In this document: positions 15,876 to 22,950 of the stretch, one piece after another | Layout: each line of letters starts with the position of its first letter | Numbering within the stretch: position 1 is the stretch's first letter | DNA from: a bacterium | Lineage (GTDB): Bacteria > Patescibacteriota > Minisyncoccia > Phycocordibacterales > Zambryskibacteraceae | Assembly (NCBI GenBank): GCA_023266935.1 | Contig: JAHFOF010000001.1 | Coordinates: 64,369 to 103,819 of the forward strand | DNA length: 39,451 nucleotides | Reading direction: 5' to 3' | Made by a program: the position numbers and the translations under genes | Notes under the pieces: model-generated | The model's input: the letters and a program-made list of their open reading frames with translations, nothing else | The model's database searches: none | Told to the model about the DNA's origin: nothing

Positions 15876-16451
15876 ATGCTATTAAAGTGTTTTGAAGAAC
15901 CAAGGTATACAGGCAGTTTTCAAGAAACTAACACGGCAGAACAGATTATCAGGGTTTGTCCGTGGCTCTGGGCCTTTAGGCAGATTTGGGCAGAAGGTTG
16001 GGCTTGTCAATCGGGTTCAATTCACATTCCCACCAGAGAGATGCTCAAACAGAAAGTAGGTAGTGACAGTATTTTCTTCTATTGTGTGAAAAATCACATT
16101 CACACAGTGAAAAAACTTCCTCCCAGAGAACTGTTGAATTTCGCTGATCTCAGCAAACCTCTCTCTGAGCCAAATCCAGATTCGGATGGAGAAACAATCG
16201 CGGAACGAATCATCGCTTCTCTGAGAATTTCACCCGATGTTCTTAAAGAAATGGTTGTGACGGGGAAACTCTACATTCCACAAATTGTGGTGGAAACCCA
16301 AGGACCAGTAGACCGAAGCGAGCATTACTTCATGTACATGTCCCAGAATGAATCTGGTGGACCAAGGCCAAACCTGGCCCCAATGATTCTTTTGGAAGCC
16401 GGAACCTTCGAGCCCAAGTGGTTCAAGAAGTCAGACATAACCGCAGATTAA
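15876..16451 (+). CDS. Orphan protein of unknown function, single-gene cassette
   Basis: A 191-residue soluble protein with no family I recognise. The N-terminal third is rich in aromatic residues (CPWLWAFRQIWAEGWACQ). The middle has a Pro-rich acidic stretch (LSEPNPDSDGETIAERIIASL) and the end is FEPKWFKKSDITAD. There are no membrane helices. It has its own candidate promoter, a Shine-Dalgarno-like CGAGG before the ATG and its own terminator. It sits alone between divergent pilB and the tsaE-polA operon, like other orphan cassettes in the window. Coding status is supported by the intact long frame, higher GC than its neighbours and the terminator at its stop. Confidence 0.65.
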   Translation: MLLKCFEEPRYTGSFQETNTAEQIIRVCPWLWAFRQIWAEGWACQSGSIHIPTREMLKQKVGSDSIFFYCVKNHIHTVKKLPPRELLNFADLSKPLSEPNPDSDGETIAERIIASLRISPDVLKEMVVTGKLYIPQIVVETQGPVDRSEHYFMYMSQNESGGPRPNLAPMILLEAGTFEPKWFKKSDITAD

Positions 16452-16464
16452 TCTGCGGTTTTTT
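16439..16464 (+). terminator. Intrinsic terminator of the orphan gene at 15876
   Basis: A perfect 10-bp inverted repeat, AACCGCAGAT (16439-16448) with ATCTGCGGTT (16451-16460), is followed by a T-run to 16464. The stop codon lies between the arms. Confidence 0.85.
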
Positions 16465-16489
16465 ACATATAATTATTAAATCGGACAAA

Positions 16490-16498
16490 TGTTATAAT
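16490..16498 (+). promoter_or_regulatory. Extended -10 promoter giving a leaderless tsaE message
   Basis: TG-T-TATAAT is followed by exactly 6 bases and the tsaE ATG at 16505, so the predicted first transcribed base is the A of the start codon. No -35 match and no Shine-Dalgarno sequence are visible. Confidence 0.75.
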
Positions 16499-16504
16499 GC
16501 TCGA

Positions 16505-16939
16505 ATGGAGCATATTTCTAAGAGTTTAGAGGAAACAAGGGCTGTAGCCGAGGGCTTTTTAGAAGGTTTAAAAAAAGGAGAGAGAGCTACGGTGGTAGCC
16601 CTCTCTGGTGAGCTTGGTTCGGGAAAAACAGCTTTCAGCCAGTTCGTTGGAGACATATTAGGAGTGAAAGAAACAATGCAGAGTCCAACGTTTGTTCTCA
16701 TGAAAATTTATCCAATTGAATACAAAGGATTTAAAAATTTGATTCATATTGATGCATACAGATTAGAAAAAGAATCGGAACTTCTTCATCTGGGTTGGGA
16801 GGAAATAATAAAAGAACCAGAAAATTTAATCTTGATTGAATGGCCAGAGAGAGTGAATGAAATAATTCCTCTCGACGCACAGAAAATTTCTTTTGCCCAC
16901 ATAAATACAGATACTCGATCTATCACAAATGAAAACTAA
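16505..16939 (+). CDS. tsaE: tRNA threonylcarbamoyladenosine biosynthesis ATPase TsaE
   Basis: A 144-residue P-loop protein that cycles the TsaB-TsaD complex during t6A37 tRNA modification. Walker A is GELGSGKTAFSQ (about residues 38-49). It is followed by the family segments SPTFVLMKIY, LIHIDAYRLEKESEL and LILIEWPERV. The start at 16505 (MEHISKS) is chosen because the longer in-frame version would run through the preceding gene's terminator, and because of the -10 element 6 bases upstream. The stop overlaps the polA start by 11 bases, so tsaE and polA are probably translated in series. Confidence 0.95.
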   Translation: MEHISKSLEETRAVAEGFLEGLKKGERATVVALSGELGSGKTAFSQFVGDILGVKETMQSPTFVLMKIYPIEYKGFKNLIHIDAYRLEKESELLHLGWEEIIKEPENLILIEWPERVNEIIPLDAQKISFAHINTDTRSITNEN

Positions 16940-19304
16940 AACAGACAAAAAAAGATTAGTTCTCCTTGATGCCCATGCGATTATTCATCGTGCGTACCAC
17001 GCCCTCCCAGAATTCGCCACCTCCAAAGGTGAGCCCACAGGTGCTCTTTATGGTGTGGTAGCCATGCTCATAAAAATCATTGAAGAACTAAAGCCAGAAT
17101 ATATTGTGGCTTGCTACGATCTTCCTCAACCCACTCACAGACATGAAGCTTATGAACAATACAAAGCAGGGAGAGCCAAAACGGATGACAATCTGGTTCT
17201 TCAACTTGAAAGATCAAAAGATATTTTTAAGGCTTGGGGCATTCCCATTTATTCTAAACCTGGATTTGAAGCAGATGATATTCTCGGTACTATCGTTGAA
17301 GAATTAAAAAAAGATAAGAAAACCGACATTATTATCGCTTCAGGAGATATGGATACTCTCCAGCTTGTAGATGACGAGAAGGTTCGGGTTTATACCTTAA
17401 AAAAAGGTATTCGAGACACGATTCTCTATGATGAAAAGGCGGTCGTTTCTCGTTTTGGATTTACCCCAACACTCCTTACAGACTATAAAGGGCTACGAGG
17501 AGATCCTTCGGATAATATTATCGGAGTGAAGGGGATTGGAGAGAAAACGGCTACTCAACTCATCACCACATTTGGAACCATTGAACAAATCTATAAAATT
17601 TTAAAAAAGAAGAGTGATGAATATAAAAAAGCGGGGATAAATGAACGAGTTAGAGATTTATTAATCGAGAACGAAGAAGAAGCCTTGTTCTCTAAAACCC
17701 TAGCTACTATTCGTCGAGATGCTCCAATCGATTTTAAACTTCCCAAACCGTGGAAAGAAAATTTAGTAGTAGATAATTTAATAAAACTGTTTGCAGAGCT
17801 CGAATTTAGAACGATGGGAGAAAGAATAAAATCACTTTTAAACAAAAAAGAAGAAGCCAAAGAAATAAAAGAAAAAAAGGAATCTAAAAAACCAGAAATC
17901 AATTTAAACAACCCAGAAGAACGAGAAATTTGTCTTGCTCTTTGGGTCATTGATTCAAATATTGCTAATCCAACACTCGATGATGTTTTTGTTTTTACTA
18001 AAACTTCTAATATTGCTGATGCCTGGAAGGTTATAAATACAGAATTGAATAAAAGAAAAGTGAAAGATGTTTTTGAAAAAATAGAAAAGCCCCTCATCCC
18101 AATCGTAGATAAAATAAAAGAGCACGGAGTAAAAATAGATGCAAATCAATTAAAAAAACTTTCAATAGATTATCACAAAGAACTTTCTAAATTAGAAAAA
18201 GATATTTGGACGGATTCTGGCGGAGAATTTAATATTAATTCCCCAAAACAACTCGGAGAAATATTATTTGGACGGTTAAATCTTGCTGGGAGCCGACAAA
18301 AGAAAACTGCTTCGGGTGGATTCACGACCAAAGAATCAGAATTGGTGAAACTTGTTGATAAACACCCAATCGTCAATAAAATTTTAAGTTATAGGGAACT
18401 TCAGAAACTTCTCTCTACCTACATAGACGTTATTCCTAAACTTTTGGACAAAGACTCTCGTCTGCATTCAACTTTTCTTCAAGCCGGCACCACTACAGGA
18501 AGAATGGCTTCAGAGAGCCCTAATTTACAGAATATCCCGACCAAATCAGTTCTCGGACAGGCAATCAGACATACATTTATTGCTGACAAAGGATTCAGCT
18601 TGCTCTCGCTCGATTATTCTCAAATCGAACTCCGCATCGCAGCTATCCTCTCAAAGGATAAAAGTCTAATTGAAATTTTTAAAAACAAAATAGATGTTCA
18701 CACTGGGGTGGCCTCAAGAGTTTTTAAAGTTCCAGAAAATAAAGTAGACAAAGAGATGAGAAGAAAGGCCAAAGTGATTAACTTCGGGGTGTTGTTTGGG
18801 ATGGGGGTAAGTGCTTTAAAAATAAATCTAGGGACAGACAGAGCCGAAGCGCAAAAGTTTTATAATAATTATTTTTCTACATTTTCTGGTTTGTCTGCTT
18901 ATGTTGACCATATAAAAGCTGATGCTGAACGCACAGGATTCACTGAAACGATGTTTGGACGCAGGAGATATTTTGCGGGATTGAAGTCCCCGCTACCATT
19001 TATTCGAGCAGCCGCAGAGAGGATGGCCATTAATGCGCCGATTCAAGGCACGGAAGCAGATATAGTGAAGATTTCTATGATTAAGATTGATGAATTAATA
19101 AAGAAAAAAGGTTGGAAGAATGATGTTTACACCATTCTAAATGTTCATGATGAAATAGTTTATGAAGTGAAAGATGATTTAGTTGAAGAATGTTCAAAAG
19201 AATTTAAGAAAATAATGGAAGGAGTGTTGGTGGATAAAGAGACCCATGGGGTGCCTATCGTGGCCGAAGCTGTCTCAGGTAAAAGTTGGGGAGATCTAAA
19301 ATAA
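16929..19304 (+). CDS. polA: DNA polymerase I without an evident proofreading domain
   Basis: A 791-residue polymerase for repair and Okazaki-fragment processing. Residues about 1-290 are the 5'-3' flap nuclease (LVLLDAHAIIHRAYHALP, ASGDMDTLQLV, GVKGIGEKTATQL). A lysine/glutamate-rich linker (about 300-330) leads to a short remnant where the 3'-5' exonuclease normally sits; I see none of the ExoI-III acidic motifs. The polymerase domain has motif A LDYSQIELR (about 562), motif B RRKAKVINFGVLFGM and motif C VHDEIVYEV (about 740). It overlaps tsaE upstream and is followed after 1 base by a HolA-like gene. Confidence 0.96.
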   Translation: MKTKTDKKRLVLLDAHAIIHRAYHALPEFATSKGEPTGALYGVVAMLIKIIEELKPEYIVACYDLPQPTHRHEAYEQYKAGRAKTDDNLVLQLERSKDIFKAWGIPIYSKPGFEADDILGTIVEELKKDKKTDIIIASGDMDTLQLVDDEKVRVYTLKKGIRDTILYDEKAVVSRFGFTPTLLTDYKGLRGDPSDNIIGVKGIGEKTATQLITTFGTIEQIYKILKKKSDEYKKAGINERVRDLLIENEEEALFSKTLATIRRDAPIDFKLPKPWKENLVVDNLIKLFAELEFRTMGERIKSLLNKKEEAKEIKEKKESKKPEINLNNPEEREICLALWVIDSNIANPTLDDVFVFTKTSNIADAWKVINTELNKRKVKDVFEKIEKPLIPIVDKIKEHGVKIDANQLKKLSIDYHKELSKLEKDIWTDSGGEFNINSPKQLGEILFGRLNLAGSRQKKTASGGFTTKESELVKLVDKHPIVNKILSYRELQKLLSTYIDVIPKLLDKDSRLHSTFLQAGTTTGRMASESPNLQNIPTKSVLGQAIRHTFIADKGFSLLSLDYSQIELRIAAILSKDKSLIEIFKNKIDVHTGVASRVFKVPENKVDKEMRRKAKVINFGVLFGMGVSALKINLGTDRAEAQKFYNNYFSTFSGLSAYVDHIKADAERTGFTETMFGRRRYFAGLKSPLPFIRAAAERMAINAPIQGTEADIVKISMIKIDELIKKKGWKNDVYTILNVHDEIVYEVKDDLVEECSKEFKKIMEGVLVDKETHGVPIVAEAVSGKSWGDLK

Positions 19305-19305
19305 T

Positions 19306-19746
19306 ATGGATGATTTTTATCATAAAAATATATTCGGAGAGATTGTTGATTTAGATTTTAGTGCTGTTGATGAACAAAAGGATGAAATAAAAACAAAACA
19401 TTCAGATTTTAATATTTTTTCTTTAACCGATGCAGTAGGGGCGAGAAACAAAAAAGAAGCGTGGGTGTTGTATCAAAAAGCCCTTGCAAGCGGGATGGTA
19501 GCCGAAGAAATATTTTACAGAATTGTTTGGATAATTAAATCTATGCTCATCGCTTCTCAAACAAAATCGTTTGAAGAAACAGAGATGAAAGAATTTCCTT
19601 ATCAAAAAGCCAAGGGCTATGCGAAGAATTTTTCGAAGGAGGAATTAGAGGATCTTTCAGAAAAATTGGTGGTTGGGTATCACAACGCAAGGAGGGGGGT
19701 GGGAGAGATAGATGGACTAATAGAAAAGACTCTTTTGGGGCTATAG
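19306..19746 (+). CDS. DNA polymerase III delta (HolA) C-terminal-like protein
   Basis: A 146-residue protein that resembles only the C-terminal clamp-loader part of HolA. The segments FSLTDAVGARNKKEAWVLYQ, LASGMVAEEIFYRIVWIIKS and YQKAKGYAKNFSKEELEDLS follow the order and spacing of domain III of delta, including the final K-x-G/E-I-D turn. The AAA-like N-terminal two thirds (about 180 residues) are absent, replaced by about 40 residues of acidic sequence. It may be a reduced delta subunit or a paralogue. It starts one base after polA, so it belongs to the same replication/repair operon. Confidence 0.55.
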   Translation: MDDFYHKNIFGEIVDLDFSAVDEQKDEIKTKHSDFNIFSLTDAVGARNKKEAWVLYQKALASGMVAEEIFYRIVWIIKSMLIASQTKSFEETEMKEFPYQKAKGYAKNFSKEELEDLSEKLVVGYHNARRGVGEIDGLIEKTLLGL

Positions 19747-19783
19747 ACCACCGCTTTTAGCGGGGTCCCGCTGTGGCGGTGAT
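19746..19783. repeat. GC-rich palindromic repeat between the holA-like gene and guaC
   Basis: The layout is GACCACCGC, 5 bases, GCGGGG, TCCCGC, TGTGGCGGTGAT. It shares the first block, the spacing and the GCGGGG block with the repeat at 28514-28558, and shares a 13-base core with the coding repeat at 2358-2387. It could act as a terminator hairpin but lacks a T-run. Confidence 0.65.
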
Positions 19784-19823
19784 AAAGATTTATCAATCTG
19801 TACCTCTTTGTGGGGGAGAGGTA

Positions 19824-19829
19824 TATAAT
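19824..19829 (+). promoter_or_regulatory. -10 element of guaC
   Basis: TATAAT ends 10 bases before the guaC ATG at 19840, predicting a leader of only about 4 bases. No Shine-Dalgarno sequence is present. Confidence 0.6.
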
Positions 19830-19839
19830 TCACCTTGCC

Positions 19840-20862
19840 ATGAGGATAGAAACAGAAGTAAAGCTCGATTATGCGGATGTGTTGATTCGTCCAAAACGAA
19901 GCACCCTTTCGAGTAGAAAAGAAGTGAGTCTAGAAAGAGAATTTAAATTTCCTCATACAAAGAAAGTTTGGAGTGGAGTGCCTATTATCGCAGCCAATAT
20001 GGATGGAGTAGGGACCATTTCTATGATGAAGTCTCTTTCTAAGATTAAAATTTTAACAGCCTTGCATAAACATCATAAATTAACAGATTTTGAATCCATA
20101 GATAAAAAACATACTTTCATCACTATTGGGGTTCGGGAAGAAGACAAGGAATTTCTAAAAAAATATTTAAAAAAATTTGGTGAACCATATTTACTTTGTA
20201 TCGATGTGGCGAACGGTTATACAGAAAGGTTTGTCGATTTTGTAAAAGAAGTCAGGGCTTTATTAAAAACGAGTATTATCATGGCAGGGAATGTGGTCAC
20301 CGGAGATATGACTGAACAACTAATTCTTTCGGGTGCAGATATAGTGAAGGTGGGAATAGGCCCTGGTACAGTTTGTACTACTAGAAGGGTGACGGGGGTG
20401 GGTTATCCTCAACTCTCAGCGATTATTGAATGTGCAGATTCAGCCCATGGTCTTGGGGGATTAATTTGTGCTGATGGAGGATGTCGTTCTTCAGGAGATA
20501 TATCCAAGGCTTTCGGAGCAGGTGCAGATTTTGTGATGATTGGAGGAATGCTCGCTGGACACGATGAAGGAGAAGAAGAGATTATTGAAGAAAAAGGAGA
20601 AAGGTTTGTTTACCACTACGGTTCGAGTTCTGTAGATGCGATGGAGAGACACAATGGGGGCAAAGCCAGCTATAAAGCCTCGGAAGGAAAGAAAATAAAA
20701 ATTCCTTATAGAGGAAAAGTTTTAAATACTGTTGAAGATATTTTGGGAGGAATTAGAAGCGCTTGCACTTATGTTGGAGCAAGGAGACTCAAAGAACTTC
20801 CACGTCGAACCACCTTTGTTTTGGTAAATAGGCAACTCTCTCCAGAAATTATTGGAAAGTAA
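19840..20862 (+). CDS. guaC: GMP reductase
   Basis: A 340-residue TIM-barrel enzyme that converts GMP to IMP with NADPH and ammonia release. The start [20 protein letters not shown] matches the E. coli GuaC type closely, which is why 19840 is preferred over the earlier frame opening at 19810. The phosphate/active-site loop has the catalytic Cys in [18 protein letters not shown], and NMDGVGT and [12 protein letters not shown] follow the family. No CBS pair is present, so it is not an ordinary IMP dehydrogenase. Its role would be nucleotide salvage in a host-dependent cell. Confidence 0.9.
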   Translation: MRIETEVKLDYADVLIRPKRSTLSSRKEVSLEREFKFPHTKKVWSGVPIIAANMDGVGTISMMKSLSKIKILTALHKHHKLTDFESIDKKHTFITIGVREEDKEFLKKYLKKFGEPYLLCIDVANGYTERFVDFVKEVRALLKTSIIMAGNVVTGDMTEQLILSGADIVKVGIGPGTVCTTRRVTGVGYPQLSAIIECADSAHGLGGLICADGGCRSSGDISKAFGAGADFVMIGGMLAGHDEGEEEIIEEKGERFVYHYGSSSVDAMERHNGGKASYKASEGKKIKIPYRGKVLNTVEDILGGIRSACTYVGARRLKELPRRTTFVLVNRQLSPEIIGK

Positions 20863-20886
20863 AAAAGAGCACTTCAGTGCTCTTTT
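20863..20886. terminator. Bidirectional terminator between guaC and the NADAR gene
   Basis: GAGCAC (20867-20872) and GTGCTC (20877-20882) form a stem with a TTCA loop, flanked by A-run and T-run, so it can act on both converging genes. Confidence 0.8.
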
Positions 20887-21407
20887 GGGATACCCTTACC
20901 CTCAACGTGAAGGGTTCTTTCTTGGCCACGAAGTTTCATCCAGATACGACCCAGGTGATTTTGTCCGCACCAGTCTGAACCTCGTCCCCAGAAGGCATTC
21001 TCGTTCGAGTTTTCGATAAGAATGGCATCACCTGTTTCAAGAAGTCTCCTTAAAACGTAGGGATGCTGAGAAATCTTGGTTTTAATCAAACTTTCCATAA
21101 TCTGGAGTTTAACCTGGTTCCAGTCGGAACGAACCAGTTTCTTGTTGGCCCTGGCAATCTCTCTGGAAACGTGAGCCGACAGAGCGTCCTTAATCAGGCC
21201 CCGTATCCGAAGGTGATCAGAAAATTTCATGGCTTGATAGATGTGTTCTACTGTCATCCAAGTTTCTCCACCAACGACAAGAGCAAAGGCAGAGAAGTTT
21301 GAAAGATAGTAATGTTCATCTTCGTAGAAGAATACCTGCTTCCCCTTGGGAGTGTTCAATAACGATCTCAATCCTCTGAATTGATAGATCTCTACTGCTT
21401 CAAACAT
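20874..21407 (-). CDS. NADAR/YbiA-like N-glycosidase family protein
   Basis: A 177-residue soluble protein. The start at 21407 has a Shine-Dalgarno AGAGG 5 bases upstream; a TTG-started longer form would add 22 residues lacking family similarity. The NADAR (DUF1768) pattern is clear: FFYEDEHYYLSNFSAFAL, then WMTVEHIYQAMKFS, a central helix with MESLIKTKISQHP, TGDAILIENS, FWGRGSDWCGQNHLGRIWM. Family members hydrolyse N-glycosidic bonds of riboflavin intermediates or remove ADP-ribose from bases, and some act in phage conflict. Which reaction applies here is unknown. It stands alone between a shared terminator and the UbiA-like gene. Confidence 0.85.
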   Translation of the reverse strand: MFEAVEIYQFRGLRSLLNTPKGKQVFFYEDEHYYLSNFSAFALVVGGETWMTVEHIYQAMKFSDHLRIRGLIKDALSAHVSREIARANKKLVRSDWNQVKLQIMESLIKTKISQHPYVLRRLLETGDAILIENSNENAFWGRGSDWCGQNHLGRIWMKLRGQERTLHVEGKGIPKEH

Positions 21408-21490
21408 GAGTACCTCTTGCGTAGTGAGTGGTGAAGTCTTGGACCACCCTAGCACAAATGGTCTGTTATTCAAATAATAACTTTCAAAAA

Positions 21491-22111
21491 TTAACGAGGG
21501 GTCAAGTTATAAGTAGAAATTTCAATAATAATTATTAAAATAAGCCAACTAATCGAGGTTGAAGATAAGTACCACCAGACTGCAGAAGTAAATATCATAA
21601 GAATAATATGAATATATTTAAAATTATTATTAACTCCGATTATCACCGGAAATGTTCTCATCCCTTCTTTTTTATCTTTTGCCATATCTCTAAAATCACC
21701 GGCTAAGTTTCTAATAAGGAATAGTCCGCCGACTATGTATGTAACCACTGAATGATAACCAATGACCCCAGCTACAATAAATAAATTCTGTAGTCCTCTT
21801 AGTGCAGGGCTTACAAACCCCAATTTTCTTGTCTTTTTGACATAAAGAAAACCAAACAATAAATAAATTATCCCCTCAATCTTTCCGTATACCAAGACTC
21901 CAATAATTGCCAAGATGTAAGAAATCCATCGTGGCACTCTTGCTCTATATGGGTGAGAATGTTTGTTTTCCAGATAAGCTAAAAAAGCTATGTGAAGAAT
22001 TATTGCGCCGATAAATTCCAATCTATCTGCCCTAATAGCAACTAACAGTAATATAAGATCTGCCAATGAATATAATCTGAGTTGTCCTATATAGTTTTTA
22101 ATTCTATTCAT
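21491..22111 (-). CDS. UbiA-like polyprenyltransferase-family membrane protein, short
   Basis: A 206-residue multi-helix membrane protein; the start at 22111 (MNRIKNYIG) is used because the longer frame would begin inside the tRNA-Lys gene. The second aspartate motif of UbiA enzymes is present: RNLAGDFRDMAKDKKEGMRT followed by FPVIIG. The first NDxxD motif is not recognisable (ENKHSHPYRARVPRW lies at the expected place), and the protein is shorter than the usual about 290 residues. It could be a reduced prenyltransferase acting on a lipid or polyol, or a non-catalytic relative. It lies just downstream of tRNA-Lys on the same strand. Confidence 0.6.
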   Translation of the reverse strand: MNRIKNYIGQLRLYSLADLILLLVAIRADRLEFIGAIILHIAFLAYLENKHSHPYRARVPRWISYILAIIGVLVYGKIEGIIYLLFGFLYVKKTRKLGFVSPALRGLQNLFIVAGVIGYHSVVTYIVGGLFLIRNLAGDFRDMAKDKKEGMRTFPVIIGVNNNFKYIHIILMIFTSAVWWYLSSTSISWLILIIIIEISTYNLTPR

Positions 22112-22119
22112 ACAATAGT

Positions 22120-22195
22120 TGGTGCGCCCGGCAGGAATCGGACCTGCGACCATCTCCTTAAAAGGGAGCTGCTCTACCGACTGAGCTACGGGCGC
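22120..22195 (-). tRNA. tRNA-Lys (TTT)
   Basis: A complete cloverleaf on the minus strand, beginning GCGCCCGTAGCTCAG. The anticodon loop is CTTTTAA between CTCC-type stem arms, the T-arm contains GGTCCGATTCC, and a genomic CCA end is encoded. The first 10 bases overlap the end and stop codon of the GIY-YIG gene immediately upstream. Confidence 0.96.
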
Positions 22196-22428
22196 AAAAC
22201 TTTCTTCAGAAACTTTCGACCCGCAGCTGTCTTGAAATAAATTTCACGATTGCGAGCCTGTTCAAAGTTATCATACTCCTCTGTATATACAACTCTGAGA
22301 TTTTTTAGGTGTCTAGTTGATTGAGTATGACCACGCCTATGTTCTGCGAGTCTTCGTTTCAAATCATTTGTAACACCTTTATACAATTTGCCAACAGAAT
22401 CTTTAAGTACGTAGACCGTGTGATTCAT
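22186..22428 (-). CDS. GIY-YIG nuclease family protein
   Basis: An 80-residue single-domain protein of the short GIY-YIG type (UPF0213-like). It starts MNHTVYVLKDSVGKLYKGVT, where YVL...LYKGVT stands for the GIY...YIG pair. Next come LKRRLAEH with the catalytic-type Arg, then EEYDNFEQARNREIYFKTAAG with the Glu and the ending KFLKKVLRP. The family includes homing endonucleases and structure-specific nucleases. The stop TAG is bases 8-10 of the tRNA-Lys gene, so processing of the tRNA by RNase P would remove the stop from the message. It starts right after a broken tRNA-Lys copy. Confidence 0.9.
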   Translation of the reverse strand: MNHTVYVLKDSVGKLYKGVTNDLKRRLAEHRRGHTQSTRHLKNLRVVYTEEYDNFEQARNREIYFKTAAGRKFLKKVLRP

Positions 22429-22434
22429 GTTATA

Positions 22435-22492
22435 TCTACCGACTCCCGCCCGAACGACTGAAGCCGTTCAGTCGGGCGGGGAGCACGGGCGC
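22435..22492 (-). pseudogene. Partial tRNA-Lys 5' copy interrupted by a 36-base palindrome
   Basis: Read on the minus strand, GCGCCCGTGCTC (22492-22481) equals the tRNA-Lys 5' end with one base deleted. It is followed by 36 foreign bases and then AGTCGGTAGA (22444-22435), which continues the tRNA-Lys D-loop exactly. The copy stops just before the 3' side of the D-stem. Confidence 0.8.
22445..22480. repeat. 36-base palindrome inside the tRNA-Lys fragment
   Basis: CCCGCCCGA and TCGGGCGGG form the outer arms and ACTGAA/TTCAGT an inner alternative pairing. It has the same length and the same D-loop position as the unrelated-sequence insert at 28516-28551. Confidence 0.75.
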
Positions 22493-22539
22493 AAACGCAA
22501 AGAAACAATAACTAAAATCTACTCACTTGTCTATTAATG

Positions 22540-22944
22540 CTACAGGCCGATATCAAAAGCAAATGCCCCCGCGCCGGTGAGGAGTAGAGAAACAGCGATA
22601 GCCAAGACAAGAAGATAAAAGACGAAGTCGCGTTTAAGCACGCTTGCGTCTCTATATTCAACATAAAATTCAAGACCAACGAGAATAACAAACGCAAGGG
22701 CAGCAATTTGAGTCCAAGCTCCAGCGAGAAGTAAAGCTCCACCGATGATTTCTATTAATCCAAAAAGACTAACGAGAAATTCTGCAGGATTCAGATGCAA
22801 GGCTTTAAATGATTCAATCCAGCTTTGTTTTTCAGATTTAAATTTTAAAATACCGAGGTCGAGAAAAACCAGACCGATGACGAGGCGAAGAATAAAAGGA
22901 CCTATAAGGGCGAACGATAATAGTCCGGGGAATGGATTAAGCAT
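22540..22944 (-). CDS. DoxX-family membrane protein
   Basis: A 134-residue protein with four hydrophobic helices. The DoxX pattern is visible in GPFILRLVIGLVFLDLGILK, the amphipathic F-x-x-LHLNPAEF segment, LFGLIEIIGGALLLAGAWTQ and the last helix before an acidic turn. The start at 22944 lies exactly 6 bases after an extended -10 (TG-C-TATCAT), predicting a leaderless message. DoxX proteins are linked to quinone or thiol redox in membranes; the role here is not defined. It is divergent from the TrmH gene. Confidence 0.85.
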   Translation of the reverse strand: MLNPFPGLLSFALIGPFILRLVIGLVFLDLGILKFKSEKQSWIESFKALHLNPAEFLVSLFGLIEIIGGALLLAGAWTQIAALAFVILVGLEFYVEYRDASVLKRDFVFYLLVLAIAVSLLLTGAGAFAFDIGL

Positions 22945-22950
22945 GGATTT

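Larger units (their letters stand above)
22120..22492 (-). mobile_element. GIY-YIG/tRNA-Lys insertion module
   Basis: In the direction of the minus strand: a partial tRNA-Lys 5' copy interrupted by a 36-base palindrome, then a GIY-YIG gene starting about 6 bases later, then the intact tRNA-Lys. The same architecture recurs at 28502-28904 with tRNA-Ser. That the module is mobile is inferred from the repeated layout and the tRNA duplication; no integrase is present. Confidence 0.6.

Noticed and set aside
16418-16504. N-terminal extension of tsaE
   Set aside because: The longer frame runs back through the terminator and into the preceding gene and lacks family similarity; the -10 element places the start at 16505.
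22112-22153. N-terminal extension of the UbiA-like gene
   Set aside because: It would be encoded inside tRNA-Lys; the ATG at 22111 lies outside the tRNA.
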